A stretch of DNA of 12,962 nucleotides from an uncultured Bacteroidales bacterium (GCA_937894795.1 CALCQV010000013.1:1-12962); one strand, 5' to 3'. Shown: positions 1 to 5,541, counted from the stretch's first letter. Notes: a model not told the origin generated them from the letters alone. Translations and numbers: made by a program.

Positions 1-249
1 AATACTTTTTAGGTACCTATTATTCACTACAAGGGATCAACATACTCCCGATTATTCAATTGAAACTGTGAAGAGAATTTAATGATATATAAATCCCTTC
101 TTAAAGTCCGAAACTGGAGTAGTCTTTCCATCCATGTAAACAGGAAGATCCTTTAAGGTGTTTTTTCTGTGTTGGCTAGGTATCTTTTACAAAATATAGC
201 TTTAGTATGGGCTTGTGCGCTTTTGCAAATGTGCTACCAAAAGAGTTGG
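1..249. other. Gene-poor left flank of the restriction operon
   Basis: Apart from the possible 35-codon remnant at 79-186, I see no gene, RNA gene or clear terminator here. The 190-240 stretch, read on the minus strand, contains GCACATTTGCAAAAGCGCAC, a sequence style I associate with dispersed intergenic sequence in Bacteroidota, but I cannot confirm that it is a repeat from one copy. No T-tract hairpin follows the endonuclease stop codon. Confidence 0.3.
79..186 (-). pseudogene. Possible C-terminal remnant of an unidentified gene
   Basis: A 35-codon open stretch between two stops, without a start codon that would make a whole protein. It reads like the tail of a real protein (KIPSQHRKNTLKDLPVY, then MDGKTTPVSDFKKGFIYH, then stop), with a balanced residue mix rather than the Leu/Phe/Lys-heavy output usual for AT-rich noise. 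It lies downstream of the restriction endonuclease gene on the same strand. I do not recognise the family. It may be what remains of a gene cut when the restriction island inserted, or it may be chance. Confidence 0.25.
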
Positions 250-1356
250 CTATTTAATGAATCTGATTTGTAAATTAAGTTTCATTTTTTGTTTGCCCAT
301 CTCTTCGTATACATCTCCAAATTTGTGTTTGTCAGGGTCAGGTGTTTCAAGTTTTGTATTATTAAATAGATAATCCTCAAATTTTTTAGCAAAGTAAAAA
401 TGATAGCATATTAGTTCTCCATCCTCTTTTACAATCAAATATCCTCCAGTTGCTTGGTAATTTCTCTTCCAAACTTCTGCCGCTCTCATTCCAAGAGCAT
501 AGTCTGTCAGGAATTTTTTCATTATCATTTCATACATACTTGAATTTATCTTCAAGTTGTAACCAATTGTGTTTCTTGTGGTAATGGATTCAATGAATTT
601 CTTGACAGTGTTTTCAGAGACTACATTATTAGCATAGTATAAAACAAGCATCTCCGATAAAATCTTGTCAAAATTGTAGTCAATAGTCTGCAAGTTGGAT
701 TGAAAAACTTCATTATCGACCTTCTCAAATTCTAAACTTGCGCCAAAACTATTTAATAGCTTCAGTTTATTAGAAAACTTTTTAGCGTTCTTTATTTGAT
801 TGATTTCAACTTTTGTTAAAGCCCTACCTTTAATTATAAAAGTAAAATTAGTTGCACCACTTGCATTTAGAAGAGTCGATGGTTTTCCCATTTGTGACTT
901 AATACTAAACCCTAATGTTGGAGATAGAAAAGTATTTGGGTCAGTAACTTGTATTGTAATGTCATTTTTTAGTTTTGATTTTGCTTTTAAAGTAGTTATT
1001 GAAAACGATGCTAAGAACTTTTCAATCTCTGGAATTTCAAATGAGCCTTTTCCCTTCTTTGCTGTTTTGATTTTATCAAAGCAAGTCTTTGCATTTTTGA
1101 TGAATTGAACAATAGGAATTTTGAATAGCGGCTTGCTGTCTGAAACAACTATTAGCTTATCTTGAATCGAAAATTCGACCGACCTTTCTTTTTCATGTCT
1201 TAATACTTTAATAATGGGGTAGAAAATACCCTTAACCTTATTAAAATTCTCGTCACCCAAGTATAGCTTTCCGTCAGCCAATAATTTTAGTAAAGCGTAT
1301 GGCTCACTCCATTCTCCTTTGTTACCTGTTAGCATTGATTTTGATTTTAACTGCAT
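250..1356 (-). CDS. hpaIIR: HpaII-family type II restriction endonuclease (predicted to cut CCGG)
   Basis: Predicted type II restriction endonuclease that cuts unmethylated CCGG; 368 residues, close to the size of HpaII itself. The family is recognised from GNKGEWSEPYALLKLL near the N terminus (residues 11-26) and from the block at about 134-172, where TLGFSIKSQMG is followed by TLLNASGATNF. The GFSIKS strand with its lysine is the likely nuclease core, but I infer the catalytic residues rather than show them. It is the last gene of the operon, overlapping the 3' end of the methyltransferase gene by 35 bases, so the nuclease is made after the protecting methylase. ATG at 1,356 is used; a second ATG at 1,335 (MLTGNKGEW) lies closer to the conserved block and could be the true start. 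The immediately adjacent M.HpaII-like methylase independently supports the specificity. Confidence 0.88.
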   Translation of the reverse strand: MQLKSKSMLTGNKGEWSEPYALLKLLADGKLYLGDENFNKVKGIFYPIIKVLRHEKERSVEFSIQDKLIVVSDSKPLFKIPIVQFIKNAKTCFDKIKTAKKGKGSFEIPEIEKFLASFSITTLKAKSKLKNDITIQVTDPNTFLSPTLGFSIKSQMGKPSTLLNASGATNFTFIIKGRALTKVEINQIKNAKKFSNKLKLLNSFGASLEFEKVDNEVFQSNLQTIDYNFDKILSEMLVLYYANNVVSENTVKKFIESITTRNTIGYNLKINSSMYEMIMKKFLTDYALGMRAAEVWKRNYQATGGYLIVKEDGELICYHFYFAKKFEDYLFNNTKLETPDPDKHKFGDVYEEMGKQKMKLNLQIRFIK

Positions 1357-2605
1357 TTAAAAGTTGCTCTGCGGTTGCTTGTATTGCAGGCACAGCAACA
1401 GAGTTGCCAAATTGCTTGTAAGCTGATGCGTCAGCAACAGGAATTATATATTTGTCGGGAAAGCCTTGAAGTCTTGCCCATTCCCTTGGTGTCATTTTGC
1501 GTATGCCTTCACGATTAACAGTTCCTTTAATGTGAGTTGTTGGAGTGAAGTCAGTAATTCTATGGTCATAAACCAAATTTCTTTCTCTACCCATACCACC
1601 AACGACAATTGCATTTGCAATTCCATCATCAGGAATTATTGCGTAGCCAAAGCCATTGCCTTTGCTTTCGTGTCTTTCTTTATGGTTGATTAATGTTTGA
1701 ATATATTGAGTTGAAAGAAAATATTTTGTCGCAGGAACTTTTTTCTCTTTAATATCTGCAAATTTTACTTTTTTCTTTAGTGGCTTTGGATATTCAAATT
1801 CTGTAATACCTTGATCATTCCTAAAACCAACAATGTAAATTCGTTCTCTATGTTGTGGAATTCCAAAGTCTTTTGCATTAATAATTTGTGGTTCGGGAAC
1901 AAAATAGTCAAGGTCGTTGCGTAAAACATTTAGAATTGTTTCGAGTGTTTTTCCTTTATCATGATTCCTTAACCCTTTTACGTTTTCAAGGAAAATTACT
2001 TTTGGTTGTTTACGTTTTATGATTTCCGCAACATCAAAGAACAATGTTCCTCTTGTATCTTCAAATCCACCTCGCTTACCTGCAATTGAAAAAGCTTGGC
2101 AGGGAAAACCGGCACATAAAACATCAAATCCGTCAGGAATAAATTTTTTGGTTTGTTCTTTGGTAATATCGCCAAATGGAACTTCACCAAAGTTTGTTTT
2201 ATATGTTCGTTGTGCTTCTTTGTCCCATTCGCTTGTGAAAACGCATTTTCCGCCTAAATTTTGCATTGCAATTCTGAAACCTCCAATACCTGCAAACAAA
2301 TCAATGAATTTAAATGTATAGTTTTCAGGCGTTGGAAATGGAACATCTTTGACTTCAAAAAGTAATTGTTGCAAAGCATCTTCTGCAGCAATTGAATGAT
2401 TGTTTTCTTCCTCCTGGAATGTAACATATTCTTTTAAATATTTTAAAGCATCTTTTTTGAAGTGCTTTGCTAAACCATTATCAAGATTATGTAGATAATG
2501 AGTAATGACAGCCTTTTTATGATTTGTAGGAACTGCTTCAACTAATCTAATTTGAAACCGTTTTCCGTTAAACTCGTCAATTGATATTTTTTCTTTTAGT
2601 TTCAT
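1322..2605 (-). CDS. hpaIIM: DNA (cytosine-5-)-methyltransferase, M.HpaII-like (predicted CCGG)
   Basis: Transfers a methyl group from S-adenosylmethionine to C5 of cytosine, predicted in CCGG. All main C5-methylase motifs are visible in order: motif I DLFAGIGGF (102-110), motif IV with catalytic Cys169 in AGFPCQAFS, motif VI ENVKGL (207-212), motif VIII QHRERIYIVGF (251-261), motif IX RKMTPREWARLQGFP (369-383) and motif X FGNSVAVPA (399-407). The region between VIII and IX, which carries the target-recognition domain, contains ERHESKGNGFGY and DDGIANAIVVGGMGRERNLV, which I recognise as M.HpaII-type. The 427 residues exceed M.HpaII because of a roughly 95-residue N-terminal extension of predicted helices with no known motif. 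ATG at 2,605 lies 29 bases inside the 3' end of vsr, which implies coupled translation. It protects host DNA from the downstream nuclease. Confidence 0.95.
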   Translation of the reverse strand: MKLKEKISIDEFNGKRFQIRLVEAVPTNHKKAVITHYLHNLDNGLAKHFKKDALKYLKEYVTFQEEENNHSIAAEDALQQLLFEVKDVPFPTPENYTFKFIDLFAGIGGFRIAMQNLGGKCVFTSEWDKEAQRTYKTNFGEVPFGDITKEQTKKFIPDGFDVLCAGFPCQAFSIAGKRGGFEDTRGTLFFDVAEIIKRKQPKVIFLENVKGLRNHDKGKTLETILNVLRNDLDYFVPEPQIINAKDFGIPQHRERIYIVGFRNDQGITEFEYPKPLKKKVKFADIKEKKVPATKYFLSTQYIQTLINHKERHESKGNGFGYAIIPDDGIANAIVVGGMGRERNLVYDHRITDFTPTTHIKGTVNREGIRKMTPREWARLQGFPDKYIIPVADASAYKQFGNSVAVPAIQATAEQLLNAVKIKINANR

Positions 2606-3008
2606 TTATAGTCATTTGAATTCTTTTAATGCATTTGTCAAGATTTTTGGTGATATCCTTTCCCCAAAACCTTAATACTTTCCAACCTTGAGCATACAGA
2701 TTTTTGTTAACATCTTTGTCTCGTTCAATACTTCGTTCGATTTTAGCTAACCAAAAATCTTGGTTGCTCTTATGGTCATACTTTCTTATTTCCCAATCTT
2801 TCCCATGCCAAAACTCGCTATCAACAAAAATAGCTATTTTGTATTTCTTAAATGTCAGGTCAGGCTTACCAAAAACAGATTTGTCATTCTTCCTATATCT
2901 ATATCCTAATGCAAATAATGCTTTTGCGAGCTTCGTTTCAATCTTGGAGCCTGAAGCTCTGACAGCCTGCATATTCTTTCTTCTTTGCTCAGTTGTAAGT
3001 CTATCCAA
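2577..3008 (-). CDS. vsr: Very-short-patch-repair (Vsr) T:G mismatch endonuclease, zinc-less variant
   Basis: Nicks DNA 5' of a T mispaired with G, the lesion left when 5-methylcytosine deaminates, so it repairs mutations caused by the partner methylase. The 143 residues show the Vsr order: RRKNMQAVRASGSKIE near the N terminus, FGKPDLTFKKYKIAIFVD with Asp50 at the place of the E. coli catalytic Asp51, EFWHG with His68 at the place of His69, then ERDKDVNKNLYAQGWKVLRFWG. By my alignment the four E. coli zinc ligands (Cys66, His71, Cys73, Cys117) are Glu, Lys, Trp and Lys here, so no structural zinc is expected. The start is TTG at 3,008; the next ATG (2,972) would remove conserved residues. The TTG follows the regulator's TGA with only one codon between and in the same frame. 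The 3' end overlaps the methylase gene by 29 bases. Confidence 0.93.
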   Translation of the reverse strand: MDRLTTEQRRKNMQAVRASGSKIETKLAKALFALGYRYRKNDKSVFGKPDLTFKKYKIAIFVDSEFWHGKDWEIRKYDHKSNQDFWLAKIERSIERDKDVNKNLYAQGWKVLRFWGKDITKNLDKCIKRIQMTINETKRKNIN

Positions 3009-3011
3009 TTT

Positions 3012-3251
3012 TCAATCTTCTAAAACTTTAAATTGATAATCAAGGTGAATTGAAAAGCGAACCAGATAATCTACAGTTATACTGAATTTGCCGTTTTCAA
3101 TTTTTGAAATTGTAGAACGGTTTATGTTCATCAATTCTGCCAACTTTTCCTGACTATAACCTCTTTCCTCACGGACAGTTTTAATTCTATTGCCAAGTTT
3201 TAACCGATAATCTTTGATTTGATTTTCTATTTTTGTCAGATCTGCAATCAT
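3012..3251 (-). CDS. XRE/Cro-type helix-turn-helix regulator, probable restriction-modification control protein
   Basis: A 79-residue DNA-binding protein. The helix-turn-helix spans about residues 20-72: RIKTVREERGYSQEKLAELMNI, then the recognition helix NRSTISKIENG (44-54), a typical Cro/C-protein type. Size and position, just upstream of the restriction-modification genes, resemble the controller (C) proteins that delay nuclease expression, but C proteins and plain XRE repressors cannot be separated from sequence alone. It starts with ATG, five bases after the stop of the unknown leader gene, and ends with TGA directly before the TTG start of vsr, in the same reading frame. The perfect palindrome at 3,735-3,750 in the operon promoter is the best candidate operator, which would make the operon self-regulated. 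That link is inference. Confidence 0.85.
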   Translation of the reverse strand: MIADLTKIENQIKDYRLKLGNRIKTVREERGYSQEKLAELMNINRSTISKIENGKFSITVDYLVRFSIHLDYQFKVLED

Positions 3252-3256
3252 AATAT

Positions 3257-3661
3257 TTAGGGTTTATTCACAAAGAGGGTACCCGTGTGTTCTTTGCCAT
3301 TTTTATCCAAAATTGTTAGTTGGACATTTGTTTCAACTCCTTTAACACCCTTTGTCAGATCAAGCATTAAATTCTGTTTACTCACTTTAGCTACTTTGCC
3401 GGTCATCTGTGAATAGTCTGCCTTGTTTATTGTAACATTTTTCCCTACCAGGTCAGAAGTGTCCGTTTCTACAATTTCCAGATCTGTCAGCAGGACGGTA
3501 TTGATTGGAATGAATGAATTTCCAAGGCCTAGTGCCCTGATGTCCGCCCTTGGCCTTTCAACATCTTCAATAATTTGTAATACAACATAAAGTTGGCTGG
3601 GATCTTCACCCGGCAGTGTTGTGTGAAACTTAGCTACTTGTCCAATCTTGTATGGCATCAT
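3257..3661 (-). CDS. Conserved protein of unknown function, first gene of the restriction operon
   Basis: Function unknown. From the ATG at 3,661 it has 134 residues (3,658 is an equally possible ATG). A longer frame to 3,718 would need a TTG start and adds a low-complexity stretch that does not look like protein. The chain appears to hold two small beta-rich units: the first, MPYKIGQVAKFHTTLPGEDP then YVVLQIIEDVERPRADIRAL, reads like an SH3/KOW-type barrel that lists acidic and basic turns; the second, LVGKNVTINKADYSQMTGKVAKV, opens with another barrel-like turn. No signal peptide, membrane segment or catalytic motif is visible. It sits five bases upstream of the XRE gene and shares its promoter, so a role linked to the restriction system or to its mobile carrier is possible but unproven. 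I have an impression of similar proteins elsewhere in Bacteroidota, without a function. Confidence 0.72.
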   Translation of the reverse strand: MMPYKIGQVAKFHTTLPGEDPSQLYVVLQIIEDVERPRADIRALGLGNSFIPINTVLLTDLEIVETDTSDLVGKNVTINKADYSQMTGKVAKVSKQNLMLDLTKGVKGVETNVQLTILDKNGKEHTGTLFVNKP

Positions 3662-3729
3662 TTTTCGTTGTGCAGAATTTAAAGTGTTGCCCCCACTGTT
3701 ATTACACAAAAATATCAAAAAAAGTAAAA

Positions 3730-3760
3730 CAAATGTTCAATATATTGAACTATTTATCAA
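3730..3760 (-). promoter_or_regulatory. Candidate Bacteroidota-type promoter of the restriction operon
   Basis: On the minus strand TTG (3,758-3,760) is followed after 20 bases by AACATTTG (3,730-3,737), one base off the Bacteroidota -7 consensus TAnnTTTG. The spacing equals that of the promoters seen before hicA, the SRPBCC gene and the DUF4395 gene. A second, perfect -7 match, TATTTTTG, lies at 3,707-3,714 but lacks a TTG at that distance. Either start point leaves a leader of 40-65 bases before the ATG at 3,661. Confidence 0.45.
3735..3750. promoter_or_regulatory. Perfect 16-bp palindrome, candidate operator of the restriction operon
   Basis: GTTCAATATATTGAAC reads the same on both strands without a mismatch. 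It covers the spacer and the edge of the -7 element of the minus-strand promoter upstream of the leader gene, where a bound dimer would block polymerase. A dyad of this size suits a dimeric XRE protein such as the one encoded at 3,012-3,251. The pairing of protein and site is inferred. Confidence 0.6.
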
Positions 3761-3811
3761 CAATCAGATGTTAATTTGAAATAATAATTCACTGCTGCCA
3801 GTTTAAGATGT

Positions 3812-3841
3812 CAGCATATATGGATAATCATGATTGTGCTG
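3812..3841. other. Small dyad in the gap after the SRPBCC gene
   Basis: CAGCA (3,812-3,816) and TGCTG (3,837-3,841) are complementary and enclose a perfect 10-bp palindrome AATCATGATT (3,826-3,835). It lies between the SRPBCC stop and the restriction-operon promoter. There is no T-tract on the minus side, so I do not call it a terminator. Confidence 0.25.
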
Positions 3842-3896
3842 CCGGGGGTGTGGTTTGAGAATAATGATAGGAAATAGTAACTTTTAATTGTAGTAG

Positions 3897-4457
3897 TTAT
3901 TTGTTTTTCATCTCGGAATACGATTTAAGCTCCCTTAAATTTGTCAATACTCCTTCGTCTAGATTTTTTTGGAAATAGCTTTTAAACAATTTCGGAAATA
4001 GTCCTTGAAGGCTTTCTTCTACAACTATAATTGTGTTGTTGTCTTTTTTTGTAAAAGTCCAGTTATGAATTGCACTCGCACCCATTGTAGTGCCGGTCCA
4101 GCCAAACTCTGTAATAGGTTTTGATGTATGGATCTTGGATTTGAAAGCAAGACCACCAGCTTTCCAATGGAATTGTGTTCCTTCTTCAATTTTTCCTAAT
4201 ACCTCTGTCTCTGAAACTGATTTTTGCCAGTTTGTCCACCCTTTAATGTCTGTCAGGACTTTCCAAACAGTGTCAATGGGAGCTTCTATCTCCATTTGAT
4301 TTCTTGCTATTACCGGAGCATTTATGTTAATGGGAATATTCATGGTTGAATTTTTTGTAGGATTTTCAATGTATTTGTTGAAAGAAACGTTTTCATAGTA
4401 AAACAAGGAGGTGATAATAAGAGCGAGTATCAGCAAAATGTAAAATGTCTTTTTCAT
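3897..4457 (-). CDS. SRPBCC (START/Bet v1-like) family protein with N-terminal membrane anchor
   Basis: A 186-residue protein of the SRPBCC superfamily, whose deep hydrophobic pocket usually binds a lipid or other small molecule. Residues 4-21 (FYILLILALIITSLFYY) form a membrane segment, so the domain is anchored in the inner membrane or exported. The fold begins at about residue 50 with the usual signature MEIEAPIDTVWKVLTDIKGWTNWQ, continues with GTQFHWKAGGLAFKSKI and FGWTGT, and ends with a long C-terminal helix (LFKSYFQKNLDEGVLTNLREL). This matches the polyketide cyclase/dehydrase-like subgroup; ligand and role cannot be told. It is a single-gene unit with its own promoter at 4,509-4,539. 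It lies on the same strand as the restriction operon, but the 235-base gap and that operon's own promoter argue against a common transcript. Confidence 0.85.
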   Translation of the reverse strand: MKKTFYILLILALIITSLFYYENVSFNKYIENPTKNSTMNIPININAPVIARNQMEIEAPIDTVWKVLTDIKGWTNWQKSVSETEVLGKIEEGTQFHWKAGGLAFKSKIHTSKPITEFGWTGTTMGASAIHNWTFTKKDNNTIIVVEESLQGLFPKLFKSYFQKNLDEGVLTNLRELKSYSEMKNK

Positions 4458-4508
4458 AGAGCTTTAAATTATAATTGCTGCAAAAGCAAGTACCTGAAAA
4501 CCTTAGAT

Positions 4509-4539
4509 CAAATATAGTGATTTTCTAAAAAAAATACAA
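4509..4539 (-). promoter_or_regulatory. Promoter of the SRPBCC gene (Bacteroidota -33/-7 type)
   Basis: On the minus strand TTG (4,537-4,539), 20 bases, then TATATTTG (4,509-4,516), a full match to TAnnTTTG. Transcription would start near 4,503, leaving about 45 bases before the ATG at 4,457. Confidence 0.6.
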
Positions 4540-4550
4540 GTTGCTCTGGT

Positions 4551-4649
4551 TGGTTTGGAGGATTGATCGACCGGAGTGGTCATAGATCAGCACGGCGTGG
4601 CTTCAAACCACAGATTACATCCAGGCACGAGTTATCAGCCCGACTGGAT
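4551..4649. repeat. Gene-free stretch of nested inverted repeats
   Basis: An outer dyad TGGTTTGGAG (4,551-4,560) / CTTCAAACCA (4,601-4,610) pairs over ten positions, counting one G-U. Inside it TGATCGACC (4,564-4,572) pairs with GGTC (4,578-4,581) and GATCA (4,585-4,589) around the loop GGAGT, with a three-base bulge. A third dyad, ATCCAG (4,619-4,624) / CTGGAT (4,644-4,649), follows and is trailed by TTTT. The stretch is more GC-rich than its surroundings and has no coding frame. It could be a small structured RNA, a recombination site or an island scar; I do not recognise it. Confidence 0.4.
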
Positions 4650-4680
4650 TTTCCTATAAATTAATCATTATGAAACAAGT

Positions 4681-4693
4681 TCAGTTATACTGA
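4681..4693. terminator. Short hairpin just after hicB
   Basis: TCAGT-TAT-ACTGA is a perfect five-bp dyad five bases past the hicB stop codon. The stem is short and no strong T-tract follows on the minus strand, so this is at best a weak terminator. Confidence 0.2.
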
Positions 4694-4697
4694 TAAC

Positions 4698-5090
4698 CTA
4701 TCTATATATTAGATTCATTTCTGACAATTCTTGTCCAATTTGATGAATTCCCAATAATATTTTTTCAGTTTGTGTTTCTGATGGCTTTTTTCGACCTGAA
4801 ACATATTGTGATAATAAAGTTGCATTCATTCCGATTCTTTTTGCTAATATCTTAGCATTTATCACATTATAATATTGAAAAAATTGTTTAAAGTCGAATT
4901 CGAATTTAATATTATCAATAGTTATTTTCTTGGTTTGTTCTTCGAAATACATTTGAGTAGCTTCAACCGAATTGTTTTGAAGTTCAGTTATCGATTTTCC
5001 GGTTGTAAATATTGGATATTCTTCCGAATATGCTGAAAAACCAGTTTCAGTTTTCTCAATAATTATCTTGATTTTTTTATTCGTTTTCAT
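4698..5090 (-). CDS. hicB: HicB-type antitoxin with C-terminal helix-turn-helix
   Basis: Antitoxin that binds and blocks HicA and represses the operon. The 130 residues split into the HicB partial RNase-H-like fold (about 1-60: IKIIIEKTETGFSAYSEEYPIFTTGKSITELQNNSVEATQMYF) and a DNA-binding domain at about 77-125 (YYNVINAKILAKRIGMNATLLSQYVSGRKKPSETQTEKIL), where NATLLSQYVSG is the recognition helix. It starts with ATG six bases after the hicA stop, so the two genes form one transcript with the toxin gene first, the usual order for hicAB. The DNA-binding domain suits the dyad in the hicA promoter at 5,301-5,320. The first domain lacks the plainer GCxxxG-like form of many HicB proteins, but the partner leaves little doubt. 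Confidence 0.88.
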   Translation of the reverse strand: MKTNKKIKIIIEKTETGFSAYSEEYPIFTTGKSITELQNNSVEATQMYFEEQTKKITIDNIKFEFDFKQFFQYYNVINAKILAKRIGMNATLLSQYVSGRKKPSETQTEKILLGIHQIGQELSEMNLIYR

Positions 5091-5096
5091 ACTTAT

Positions 5097-5282
5097 CTAT
5101 TTTATACCTGCATCTTTTTTTATCTTCTCTTCTAGCCCTTTTCCAAGTTCTTGACTTCCATGATTTGGAAAGATAATTATTCCATCTCGTTTATCATGCT
5201 TCATTTTTATGTGAGAACCTGACTGCGAAACTGCATACCATCCGTTTTTCATCAAAAGCCTTAATAATTCAGAACATTTCAT
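5097..5282 (-). CDS. hicA: HicA-family mRNA interferase toxin
   Basis: Small toxin that cleaves mRNA when not bound by HicB. The 61 residues show the whole double-stranded-RNA-binding-like fold: MKCSELLRLLMKNGWYAV, then SGSHIKMKH with the catalytic His24 in GSH, then IIIFPNHGSQELGKGLEEKIKKDAGI, the typical C-terminal half. ATG at 5,282 is chosen because it begins the conserved first helix and because the promoter -7 element occupies 5,298-5,305; the longer frame to 5,300 would start with a TTG inside that element. It is the first gene of the hicA-hicB pair. All key residues are present, so the toxin is probably active. Such pairs commonly stabilise mobile islands, which fits the adjoining restriction operon. 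Confidence 0.92.
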   Translation of the reverse strand: MKCSELLRLLMKNGWYAVSQSGSHIKMKHDKRDGIIIFPNHGSQELGKGLEEKIKKDAGIK

Positions 5283-5297
5283 CCAAATAATTTTCAA

Positions 5298-5328
5298 CAA
5301 AGGTAAATAATAATATACCTCAATGCAA
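5298..5328 (-). promoter_or_regulatory. Promoter of hicA-hicB (Bacteroidota -33/-7 type)
   Basis: On the minus strand TTG (5,326-5,328), 20 bases, then TACCTTTG (5,298-5,305), a full TAnnTTTG match. Transcription would begin near 5,292, leaving a leader of only about ten bases before the ATG at 5,282. Confidence 0.6.
5301..5320. promoter_or_regulatory. Imperfect 20-bp palindrome, candidate HicB operator
   Basis: AGGTAAATAATAATATACCT has AGGTA/TACCT arms and 8 of 10 complementary pairs. It overlaps the -7 element and most of the spacer of the hicA promoter, the expected place for autorepression by the helix-turn-helix domain of HicB. Binding is inferred. Confidence 0.5.
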
Positions 5329-5541
5329 GTTTTTTGAATTCTTTTTTTCGTCTAACGAGTGGATGATTCCAGCCATTAACGTTATTCCACCTCATCGCCT
5401 CCCAGTATGTGCATTGCTTAGCTGAAAAGTGGGGGAGCCATAGTTGTATTCCCATAGTATTCCTGATCCATATCGTTGGGTAACATGGTTCCCTGTTACC
5501 TATCGGGTAATGGCATGAAATAGCGGCTATATGAAGAAATA
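5329..5541. other. Gap between hicA and the DUF4395 gene
   Basis: I see no gene here. The gap marks the change from the AT-rich island to less AT-rich sequence. It holds an 8-bp palindrome TAACGTTA near 5,369 and a set of alternative hairpins: GGTAAC (5,479-5,484) can pair with GTTACC (5,495-5,500), while TTACC (5,496-5,500) can instead pair with GGTAA (5,506-5,510). This follows the DUF4395 stop on the minus strand, but no T-tract supports a terminator. Confidence 0.3.

Noticed and set aside
3662..3718. Longer start for the leader gene of the restriction operon
   Set aside because: It needs a TTG start, adds a stretch with no protein character, and lies across a candidate -7 element, whereas two ATG codons occur at 3,658-3,661.
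4619..4652. Rho-independent terminator formed by ATCCAG/CTGGAT and TTTT on the plus strand
   Set aside because: No plus-strand gene lies upstream for it to end, the loop is 19 bases and the T-tract is short.
5350..5481. Integron attC-like site: GTCTAAC (5,350-5,356) and GTTGGGT (5,475-5,481) fit the RYYYAAC/GTTRRRY ends
   Set aside because: The two ends are poorly complementary to each other, the inner boxes are not found, and no integron integrase is present. The short consensus occurs often by chance.
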